From positions 434,001 through 498,000 of the forward strand of contig CAXXTS010000002.1 of assembly GCA_963676345.2 (NCBI GenBank): a stretch of 64,000 nt of DNA, given 5' to 3'. Position 1 is the stretch's first letter. Each line of letters starts with the position of its first letter. Positions 8,434 to 15,750 of this stretch are shown here, piece by piece. A program made the translations under genes and the position numbers. This DNA comes from G963665925 sp963676345 (GTDB lineage Bacteria > Bacillota > Clostridia > Peptostreptococcales > Acidaminobacteraceae). Below the pieces are notes generated by a model that saw only the letters and a list, made by a program, of their open reading frames with translations, was not told the origin of the DNA and did not search any database.

Positions 8434-8883
8434 CTACAAATTCCAAACCATTTTTAGTCGTGTATATTCTCCTGGTTTTGAATCAATAAAGAAGGCATCG
8501 CTGCAGCGCTTCATATTCGGAAGCCCCATACCGGCACCAAATCCGAGTTCACGTATAGCACTCGTCGCTGTGGAATACCCTTCTGTCATTGCAAGTTCAA
8601 CATTCTCAATACCAGGACCTTCATCTTCAATAAACACCTCAATGCAGCCCGATTTGACAAACACTGTAATTTTCCCACCATTGGAATGTATCACAACGTT
8701 GATCTCAGCCTCATAACTGGCTATAGCTATCTTTCGAATAATTCCAGAATCGATTCCCAACTGCTTCAGTAATTTTTTGATTTTGCTAGAGGCTTCCCCG
8801 GCTCTAGAAAAATCATCTTGCTCGATGTCATATTCAAGCTTCATTGCAGCATCGACATCGTTCTTTACAAATGCCTGCTCCAT
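8434..8883 (-). CDS. RsbW-like GHKL ATPase (anti-sigma/serine kinase type)
   Basis: This 149-residue protein matches small serine kinases of the RsbW/SpoIIAB class. The N box is ASYEAEINVVIHS, the G1-like box EDEGPGI, and the glycine-rich lid is LGFGAGMGLPNM. The C-terminus closes with TRLKMVWNL. It lies between a DRTGG gene (10 bases) and the HydS-like gene (41 bases). Such proteins bind ATP and either phosphorylate an anti-sigma antagonist or sequester a sigma factor. Neither an STAS antagonist nor a sigma factor is encoded nearby, so the target is unknown. Confidence 0.8.
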   Translation of the reverse strand: MEQAFVKNDVDAAMKLEYDIEQDDFSRAGEASSKIKKLLKQLGIDSGIIRKIAIASYEAEINVVIHSNGGKITVFVKSGCIEVFIEDEGPGIENVELAMTEGYSTATSAIRELGFGAGMGLPNMKRCSDAFFIDSKPGEYTRLKMVWNL

Positions 8884-8893
8884 TTTTTTCCCC

Positions 8894-9241
8894 TTACTTA
8901 CTTATACCTTGAAGGCCATTACAATAAAGTATGCCAGATGCGGTATAAAGCGTGTGCTCTGTTGCGATTAGAACTATCCTTTGATCATTGGCAAGGCTAA
9001 CAACATCCTCAGAAGGGTACTTTCCCCTGACAAAGATAATGGCTTTAAGATCCAGCATTTCTGCAGTTCTCACAACCTGATGGTTGGTTAGCCCCGTCAG
9101 CAGTACCGTTTCATCAACGACATACGCCAAAACATCACTCATTAGATCCGACCCAAAAGCCGCTTTAACATCCCGCTCTAGATACTCATGGCCTACAATA
9201 ACTTCACCGTCAATCAATTTAGCGATATCACGGATAACCAT
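8894..9241 (-). CDS. DRTGG-domain protein (first copy), first gene of sensory cluster
   Basis: This 115-residue single-domain DRTGG protein begins MVIRDIAKLIDGEVIVG and has VLLTGLTNHQVVRTAEMLDL and VLIATEHTLYTASGILY. It is the first gene of a compact seven-gene minus-strand unit (9241 to 5323). A consensus -10 element lies about 85 bases upstream. It is related to the second DRTGG gene at 6801-7133 but the two are well diverged. As in other clostridia, paired DRTGG genes flank the sensory hydrogenase. The ligand is not known. Confidence 0.75.
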   Translation of the reverse strand: MVIRDIAKLIDGEVIVGHEYLERDVKAAFGSDLMSDVLAYVVDETVLLTGLTNHQVVRTAEMLDLKAIIFVRGKYPSEDVVSLANDQRIVLIATEHTLYTASGILYCNGLQGISK

Positions 9242-9293
9242 GTGTACCTCCCTTAATTCTATCAGTTTCTACTCTATGTTTCACTAATCTAAA

Positions 9294-9333
9294 TTGGTTA
9301 TTATTTTCACAATTCTACGCCCCCATTATACCA
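9294..9333 (-). promoter_or_regulatory. Promoter of sensory hydrogenase cluster with imperfect Rex-like palindrome
   Basis: On the minus strand TGGTATAAT (9333-9325) is a perfect -10 with the TGn extension. No good -35 is seen. Just downstream, 9312-9294 reads TTGTGAAAATAATAACCAA, an imperfect palindrome similar to Rex sites (TTGTTAA-N4-TTAACAA). The -10 call is fairly firm; the Rex reading is weak. Confidence 0.4.
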
Positions 9334-9507
9334 CAAAACACCTTATAATCATTTACATTCCGTATAACTTTACGACTTTTAACTGGATTCTAATTTTAAG
9401 CACAATATCATTGCCCTAAGGACAATTTATTTTATCTTCATTCGCTAAATCTGCGCGTACACTTCTAGCCAATCATTCTTCGAAGTGTTGACTGAATGTC
9501 TACAAAA

Positions 9508-9563
9508 CAAAGAGAAGAGGCAACAGAGCTGTGCAAGCACAACTGTGTCTCTTCTCTTTAGGA
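9508..9563 (-). terminator. Terminator after chemoreceptor gene
   Basis: An imperfect hairpin of about 20 bp (arms AAAGAGAAGAGG... and ...CTCTTCTCTTT) lies downstream of the minus-strand stop at 9617. It is followed by TTTGTTTTG on the minus strand. Confidence 0.6.
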
Positions 9564-9616
9564 TGAACTTCTTTATTTTTCAAGTCTATCCACCGCAACT
9601 TCAATGCCCAAACACC

Positions 9617-11788
9617 TTATCCTTTAAGCTTAAAGCGTGAGGTGGACGCCTTAAGGTGTTCAACCTTGTCTGTCATATTGTCAAAGACAGACACGACATC
9701 TTTTAGCTTTGAATCCTGCTCATCGACACTTGCGTTAATTTCTTGAGTAGAAGCTGCCGATTCTTCAGAAATGGCTGAAATATGCTCAACAGCACCCAAC
9801 ACTGTATCCTTAAGTGCATTCATCTTTTCAATTGCCTGAGTCAAATTGGTAATGTCCTCAATCATAGAATCATTAAACTCGATAATTTCATCAAAGGATC
9901 CACGTGTATTCTGCATATTCTCATTGGCTTCCTTATTGATTTGCTCAACACGCGCCATAGATGTTTTAGCTTCTCCAATGACGCCAATAATTTCTTGAAT
10001 AATGCTCTGAATTTCCTGACTCGCATTCTTCGACTGCTCTGCCAGAACCCGTACTTCATCTGCTACAACTGCAAAGCCGCGTCCCTGTTCCCCTGCACGC
10101 GCCGCTTCGATTGCGGCGTTTAGTGCCAGCAAGTTTGTCTGTTCAGATATACTTTGAATGGTATCGATAATGTCATTGATTGACTCCGACTTCTTAGTAA
10201 GCTCAAAAACTTTCTTTCCAAGCACTGAATTTTCATTTGTATTTTGCTCGAATCGTTTTTCAAGTTCATACATGGCAGATACACCATTTTCATTTTTCTC
10301 TTTTACGCCATTTACAGCTTCAACTAAGCTCTCTGCATTTTGATCCACTTCTTCAATTTGAGAAGACAAGTTTGTCGTCGTTTCCAAAATACTGATTGCT
10401 TCCTGAGACTGTGAGGTTGCGCCTTCTGCCATTTCATTCACTGATATAGTGATTTCCTGACTTGAGTTTGAAACAAAGGCCACATCATTACTGACTTCAT
10501 TAAAACTATTTAGAACCGCATCACTTGTTCCAGCAACATCTCGAATAAGCGCTGTCAAGTCTTTCACCATCTTGTCAAAATCATTGCTGAGACTGCCAAT
10601 TTCATCTTTTCGATTCTTAGATTTCTCACTCACATGAAGGTTAAGGTTTCCTAAGGATAACTCTTTAACCAACTTGGACAGGTCTGCAATATTGGTTGAA
10701 ATACTTGATCCGATTATAAAGACTACTGCTAGACTCCCTATGATTACGAGTGCTATGAATCCAACTTGAACCCCTTGCATGACCTTCACTTTTTCTAAAT
10801 GTTCTTGTATTGTCTCTTCGACAACCACAAGCACGCGCTCACCAATTCCGTCAATGACATCACGGGACTGATCAAAGGCCGCTTGACCAGTAAACTCTAT
10901 AAAACCAACCTCCTCAACATATTGACTGATGTAGCGGTCTGCTTCCTGTTTCCATTTATCATAGTTTTCATTAAATACATCAATTTGCTGCTGCATGTTC
11001 ACAACATCGTCATTTTGAATGTTTTGCGCACGCATATGACTTAGATAAAGTTCTGCCCCTTCTTGAGTTCTAGTGCGTGCTTGTTCTGCATTTTCTTCAT
11101 AACTTGCTCGGTCTGCAGTAAAAGAATCGGTTCTTGGGTCTTTTTTCAACATATTCTGTAGGGCACTTATAGACTGGTAATAATCACGATCAGCATTGAG
11201 CACCAAGGAAATCCCCTTCATGCCTATATTAACATCTGTATAGCTTGTTGATGAAGACAGCTCGTCAATTAATTCTCCAATAACGTCAACAGCGCCTCTT
11301 GCTTCATCAAAGTAAGTGGCTCCAGGCAAGTCAATGAATCCCTTATCGTTTTCATATGAGGTGATTTTACTATCGACTTGTGATTTCCATGTATTAAAGG
11401 CACTGTCAAACTCATTTTTAAACGTATTAAAAGCTTCTACATTTTCAGAATTTGCCTCTGATTCCTCTAAATAACTCAAAAGCAAATCAACGGACTCATG
11501 GGTTCTATCATAAGCCTGTGCAGCATTTTCAACATAAGACTCTTTCGCTGCCGCATATTCTTCACTCGCCGGGTCCAAATTCAACATTTGATGGAGTGCA
11601 TCTACCGCTTGATAGTAATCTCTGTCAGCATTTAGAACCAGCGCACTGGATTATACACCAAACACTTCAACATCTACAATAGCTCCTTTTAAGGTATTGG
11701 CAATATAAACACTTGATACAATTCCAACTACACCAACCAATAGTATTGATAGAACTGATGACAAGATTAATTTAGCTTTTACATTCAT
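9617..11788 (-). pseudogene. Methyl-accepting chemotaxis protein interrupted by one in-frame TAA
   Basis: The natural start is ATG 11788 after AGGAGGGG. It encodes a membrane helix (KLILSSVLSILLVGVVGIV), but codon 46 is TAA (11653-11651). The same frame then continues open for 677 residues. Features in full-length numbering: two tandem helical sensor repeats, each starting [13 protein letters not shown]2 about 341-363; HAMP; and a C-terminal signalling domain with the hairpin [20 protein letters not shown]. The stop aligns with a Lys of the second repeat (GMKGIS versus GV-stop-SS), so a single substitution explains it. An internal ATG at 11587 could give a 656-residue product lacking TM1. It may be a pseudogene, recoded, or a sequence error. 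Confidence 0.75.
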
Positions 11789-11926
11789 AAAACCCCTCCT
11801 AACTAAACTTCCTATTTTATATGTACACCTTTTAGAGGTACTTTAGTCAAAATAAGCGCATTTAAACTGTAATCATTCATTTCTTTATATTTCTAATCGT
11901 TTTAAGCTAAACAATCCACTAAAAAA

Positions 11927-11967
11927 GCAGGCTTACATAGTGTGCTCTACATAAGCCTGCTTGGAAT
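11927..11967 (-). terminator. Terminator after tmk
   Basis: The arms AAGCAGGCTTA and TAAGCCTGCTT form a hairpin that is followed on the minus strand by TTTTTTAG. It sits just after the tmk stop at 11993. Confidence 0.8.
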
Positions 11968-11992
11968 TGCAGCTGAATTACCCTTTATAACG

Positions 11993-12640
11993 TTAGTCCT
12001 TATTCCAGTCTTCAATCATTTTGGTGACTGCTGCGAGTACTGTGTCAAAAACTTCTTCTTGTGTTCCAGAAGCATCGATGCAAACAATGCGCTCAGGATA
12101 TTTTTCTGCGAGCTTTAAATAGCCTTCTCGCACCTTCATATGAAAGGCCATACCTTCGTTATCCAGTCTATTGATCTCTCGTTCGCCGGAAGTTCTGATA
12201 CGCTCTTGCCCAACTTTCGGATCTAGGTCAAATAGCAGCGTCTGGTCTGGCATAAAATCTTCGGTTGCAAAGCGGTTCATTTCATAAACTGAATCCACCC
12301 CCAAACCTCTAACATACCCTTGATACACCATGGAGGAATCTACATAGCGATCAAATATGACCAGTTTTCCTAAATCTACTGCAGGCATAACTTTTTCCAC
12401 CAAATGCTGACGTCTGGCTGCAGCATACAATAAGGCTTCAGTCTTTGCATCCATTTCTGTATGATCCGGATTATGAATGACTTCACGAATCAGTTCAGCA
12501 ATGCGAACACCGCCGGGCTCTCTTGTCACCATAAAATCTATATTCTGCTTTTTTAAATAAGCTTTAAGTTTTTCAAGTACAGTCGTTTTACCCGTACCGT
12601 CTCCGCCTTCGATTGAAATAACAGGCATTTTGCGCTTCAT
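11993..12640 (-). CDS. tmk: Thymidylate kinase
   Basis: This 215-residue protein phosphorylates dTMP to dTDP for DNA synthesis. The P-loop is EGGDGTGKTT (residues 12-21). VTREPGG is the dTMP-binding segment, FDRYVDSSMVYQGYVRG the DR(Y/F) motif, and a lid region lies near REINRLDNEG. Length is normal for the family. It is close to the TSUP permease gene upstream (51 bases) and ends in its own terminator. In many Firmicutes tmk neighbours holB; that is not the case here. Confidence 0.95.
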   Translation of the reverse strand: MKRKMPVISIEGGDGTGKTTVLEKLKAYLKKQNIDFMVTREPGGVRIAELIREVIHNPDHTEMDAKTEALLYAAARRQHLVEKVMPAVDLGKLVIFDRYVDSSMVYQGYVRGLGVDSVYEMNRFATEDFMPDQTLLFDLDPKVGQERIRTSGEREINRLDNEGMAFHMKVREGYLKLAEKYPERIVCIDASGTQEEVFDTVLAAVTKMIEDWNKD

Positions 12641-12691
12641 AAAGCCGCTCCTTCCAAAATTCAGTTCGCTTATAAAGGGTTTTCTATCCGA

Positions 12692-13453
12692 CTACATCAA
12701 ATCCATAATCATTTTTATAACCAGTGAAAAGGACACAATGATAAACACAGGTTTTATAAATGTTGCACCTTTCGTTATAGCAAGACGGGCACCTACACGC
12801 GCACCAATGACCATTGATAAACTCATTGGTATTGCTACCAGAAAGAAGATCTTCTTATTTAGTAAGAACAAAACAAAGGCTGTCAAATTACTAAATAGGT
12901 TCATCAGCTTAGAATTTGCTGATGCTTTTTTAAAATCATATCCAAAAATATGAATGAGTCCAAAAATGAGAAAAGAGCCTGTTCCCGGGCCAAAAAAACC
13001 ATCATAAAAACCAAGGACAAGGGCTAGCAATATACCAAGGGTAATCTTTTTCTTGTCAATGCCCGTAAAAGTATCGTGTATTCCCAAGTTCTTTTTAAAT
13101 AGCGTGTAGGCACCAATAAACACCACCAAGATGATGATGAGTACCCTCAAAAAGTCAGGTTCAATTGCGAGCACTGCCAAAACCCCGAACGCTGAACCAA
13201 CCAGTGAGAAGGGCAGCATGTATTTGAGCATTTTAAAATTGACATTTCCACTCTTGTAAAAATGATATGAACTTGATAATGTCCCCAAGGAGGATGCAAA
13301 CTTATTTGTACCCAATGCCAAGTGTGTCGGCATGCCTATCGCAAGTAGAGCAGGGGTAGTTATAAGACCGCCGCCACCAACAATTGCATCAACCACTGCA
13401 CCAAAAAAGCCTGCTATACAGGCCAGTGCAATTCCCATTACGCCTATCTCCAT
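12692..13453 (-). CDS. TSUP-family (TauE/SafE) membrane permease
   Basis: This is an integral membrane protein of 253 residues with about eight hydrophobic helices. The start chosen is ATG 13453, eight bases after GGGAG; an ATG at 13468 lacks a good ribosome site. The first family repeat reads GFFGAVVDAIVGGGGLITTPAL followed by GTNKFAS. The second repeat has LGFYDGFFGPGTGSFL and ANSKLMNLFSNL. TSUP proteins move sulfite, sulfonates or small organic anions. No sulfur or taurine genes flank it, so the substrate cannot be given. It is probably cotranscribed with tmk. Confidence 0.85.
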   Translation of the reverse strand: MEIGVMGIALACIAGFFGAVVDAIVGGGGLITTPALLAIGMPTHLALGTNKFASSLGTLSSSYHFYKSGNVNFKMLKYMLPFSLVGSAFGVLAVLAIEPDFLRVLIIILVVFIGAYTLFKKNLGIHDTFTGIDKKKITLGILLALVLGFYDGFFGPGTGSFLIFGLIHIFGYDFKKASANSKLMNLFSNLTAFVLFLLNKKIFFLVAIPMSLSMVIGARVGARLAITKGATFIKPVFIIVSFSLVIKMIMDLM

Positions 13454-13601
13454 GCGTTTCGCTCCCATCTTTTATATTCACAATCTACTATACCATTTTA
13501 AGTAAATATTGCCTAGATGATTTCGAAACTGTAAGAGGTGGTAGACATGACCAAAGCAGATGCCCTCCATGATATAGTTTCATTATTATTTGAAGATGTT
13601 T

Positions 13602-13779
13602 AGAACAGGACCGTGCAACCTCCGGTTGCCCTGGTCGCTAGTCGCGCATTCACTCTCTTTTGATTACAGAACAGGACCGTGCAACCTCTGGTTGCCCTGG
13701 TCGCTAGTCGCGCATTCACTCTCTTTTGATTACAGAACAGGACCGTGCAACCTCTGGTTGCCCTGGTCGCTAGTCGCGC
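13602..13779. repeat. 66-bp tandem repeat, 2.7 copies, with internal palindrome
   Basis: Copies begin at 13602, 13668 and 13734 with exact 66-base spacing; the third stops after GTCGCGCC. Each contains the palindromic core GCAACCTCTGGTTGC (first copy TCCG in the loop), followed by CTGGTCGCTAGTCGCGC. Copies are nearly identical. A related core with a 72-base period occurs at 55198-55305, so this is a dispersed family. Confidence 0.85.
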
Positions 13780-13785
13780 CCAATA

Positions 13786-13848
13786 GGTTTTACCTAAGAA
13801 GGAACCCCATTCATGCGAGCATAATGTGGCTCCTTCTTAGATAAAACC
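13786..13848. repeat. Inverted repeat (about 20-bp stem) abutting the repeat array
   Basis: The arms 13786-13805 and 13830-13848 pair almost perfectly (GGTTTTA-C/T-CTAAGAAGGA). It follows the third repeat copy by six bases and is followed by CTTTGTCTT. The same order (core repeat, long hairpin, CTTTGTCTT) occurs at 55270-55390. Confidence 0.7.
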
Positions 13849-13875
13849 TGCTGTTCTTTGTCTTAAACGGAAAGA

Positions 13876-13915
13876 AAGCACTGCAGTTGACTTTTAAGGG
13901 TCAGATGCAGTGCTT
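13876..13915 (-). terminator. Terminator of the hydrogenase operon
   Basis: The arms AAGCACTGCA and TGCAGTGCTT form a hairpin 55 bases past the hydA stop. It is extended by a weak inner GTTGAC/GTCAG pairing, with TTTC following on the minus strand. Confidence 0.65.
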
Positions 13916-13969
13916 CTGTAATCTGTTCTAATAAATTGCCGGTCAGGGCTATATCAAATCTATGCGATT

Positions 13970-15724
13970 TTACTCGATATCAAACTTCTCACGCGCATGG
14001 TAGTGCGTGTGAAGTAGATCATGTGCCTTGTGGCTGTTTGGCTCGCCGAAGAAATCTTCGTAGATCTTTTGGATCTGTGGATTTTGGTGAGATTTTCTAA
14101 GCTCTTTAGAAGCATCTTCTTCATAAAGTGCCTTAGCACGCTCAACACGAACATCAATGCCGCTGTTAAGGATTTGTGATGGAACTTGTGGCTGGCCACC
14201 GCCGCATACACAACCGCCTGAACAACCCATGATTTCGATGAAGTGGTAGTCTTTTTCGCCAGCTCTTACCATATCAAGAAGCTTTGATGCTTCTGCAGTA
14301 GAGTGAGCAATCGCAACGTTAACGTCCAGTTCACCGATTGTTACAGTTGCTTCCTTAATACCTTGGATACCACGTACTACATGATATTCAATGTCTTTAA
14401 GGTCTTCGCCAGTTAGAACGTCTGCAACTGTACGAAGTGCTGCTTCCATAACGCCACCAGTAGCACCGAAGATAACGCCAGCGCCAGTGTATTCGCCTAG
14501 GAAGTCTTGGTCATATTCTTCATCAGGAAGATTATTGAAGTCAAGGCGCGCTTGCTTAATCATTTTAGCCAGCTCACGCGTTGTAATTACTGCATCAACA
14601 TCACGGTAGCCTGAATCGTTCATTTCTTCACGAGCAGATTCAGTCTTCTTAGATGTACAAGGCATGAAAGATACTACGAATATTTTCGAAGGATCAACGC
14701 CGTGCTTTTCAGCGTAGTAAGTCTTAGCTACAGCACCAAACATCTGCTGTGGAGACTTACAAGTTGATAGATTTTCAAGGAAATCTGGGTAGTTGAATTC
14801 CGCATGACGTACCCAACCTGGAGAACAAGAAGTAATCATTGGCAGCTTGCCACCATTCTTAATTCTGTTCAGAAGCTCAGTACCCTCTTCCATGATTGTA
14901 AGGTCAGCAGAGAAGTCTGTATCGTAAACTTTGTCTACGCCAAGACGACGAATACCAGCAATCATTTTACCCGTTACACGTGTACCGATTGGAAGACCGA
15001 ACTCTTCACCAAGACCAGCACGTACAGCCGGTGCAGTTTGTGCAACAACGTGTACATCTGGGTTTTCAATTGCATCCCATACGCGCTCGATGTCAGACTT
15101 CTCACGAAGTGCTGCAACTGGACATACGATCATACACTGACCACAGTAAATACAAGGCGCATCTGCCATTGAAACGTCAAATGCAGGCCCTACTGTAGTC
15201 TCGAATCCTCTGTTTTGGAAGTCAAGGATACCAAGACCTTGAGACTTCTTACATGCAGCAACACAACGGCCGCAAAGGATACATTTGCTTGCGTCACGAA
15301 TGATTGAGAATGACTTGTCATCAACCTTCGCTTCACGCTTAGCGCCTTGGTATGCTACTTCTTCAATGCCTAGCTCTTCAGATAGGTTTTGAAGCTCACA
15401 GTTTTTACTGCGTGAGCAAGTTAGACACTCTCTATTATGATTTGCAAGAAGCAGTTCTGTAGTAGTCTTTTGAGACTCACGAACACGCTTCGTATTTGTT
15501 TTTACAACCATGCCTTCACGAACAGGCAGCACACATGATGCCTGAAGTGTACGTGCACCTTCTACTTCAACGACACAGACACGACAAGCGCCTACTTCGT
15601 TAAGGTCTTTTAGGTAGCATAGTGTTGGAATATGGATACCAGCTTCGCGAGCTGCTTCCAGTACTGTATAGTTTGACGGCACTTCCATTTCCATGCCGTT
15701 CATAGTCAGCTTTACCATTTCCAC
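13970..15724 (-). CDS. hndD: [FeFe] hydrogenase catalytic subunit (HndD/HydA type)
   Basis: This 584-residue protein carries the active site for proton reduction or H2 oxidation. An N-terminal [2Fe-2S] ferredoxin domain (ACRVCVVEVEG) comes first, then the His/Cys cluster (HNRECLTCSRSKNC) and two [4Fe-4S] motifs (CILCGRCVAAC, CIYCGQCMIVCP). The H domain has L1 TSCSPGW, L2 MPCTSKKTE and L3 EIMGCSGGCVCGGGQP, then the small-subunit-like tail. The architecture equals NADP-reducing or bifurcating hydrogenase subunits (D. fructosovorans HndD, T. maritima HydA). It is last in hndABCD order, 26 bases after the NuoF-like gene. It likely couples NAD(P)H and ferredoxin electrons to H2. Confidence 0.92.
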   Translation of the reverse strand: MEMVKLTMNGMEMEVPSNYTVLEAAREAGIHIPTLCYLKDLNEVGACRVCVVEVEGARTLQASCVLPVREGMVVKTNTKRVRESQKTTTELLLANHNRECLTCSRSKNCELQNLSEELGIEEVAYQGAKREAKVDDKSFSIIRDASKCILCGRCVAACKKSQGLGILDFQNRGFETTVGPAFDVSMADAPCIYCGQCMIVCPVAALREKSDIERVWDAIENPDVHVVAQTAPAVRAGLGEEFGLPIGTRVTGKMIAGIRRLGVDKVYDTDFSADLTIMEEGTELLNRIKNGGKLPMITSCSPGWVRHAEFNYPDFLENLSTCKSPQQMFGAVAKTYYAEKHGVDPSKIFVVSFMPCTSKKTESAREEMNDSGYRDVDAVITTRELAKMIKQARLDFNNLPDEEYDQDFLGEYTGAGVIFGATGGVMEAALRTVADVLTGEDLKDIEYHVVRGIQGIKEATVTIGELDVNVAIAHSTAEASKLLDMVRAGEKDYHFIEIMGCSGGCVCGGGQPQVPSQILNSGIDVRVERAKALYEEDASKELRKSHQNPQIQKIYEDFFGEPNSHKAHDLLHTHYHAREKFDIE

Positions 15725-15750
15725 TGTATTACACCTCTTCCCTTTACAAA

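Larger units (their letters stand above)
9242..9616. other. Intergenic region between sensory hydrogenase cluster and chemoreceptor gene
   Basis: The region is AT-rich with no convincing gene. It holds the extended -10 promoter of the sensory cluster (9325-9333), a degenerate palindrome at 9294-9312 and the terminator of the chemoreceptor gene (about 9508-9563). Nothing else was recognised in 9335-9500. Confidence 0.6.
13454..13969. other. Intergenic region with repeat array, long hairpin and hyd terminator
   Basis: This 516-base gap contains a 66-bp tandem repeat array (13602-13779), a 20-bp-stem hairpin right after it (13786-13848) and the terminator of the hydrogenase operon (13876-13915). 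Plus-strand frames through the array are repeats of the same peptide and are not genes. The 13480-13600 part shows nothing recognisable. Confidence 0.7.

Noticed and set aside
13602..13779. CRISPR array
   Set aside because: Repeats are 66 bp, nearly identical along the whole period, without unique spacers, and no cas gene is nearby.
13590..13844. Plus-strand frame of 84 residues across the repeats
   Set aside because: The peptide is a repetition of the 66-bp unit, with no ribosome site and no match to a domain.
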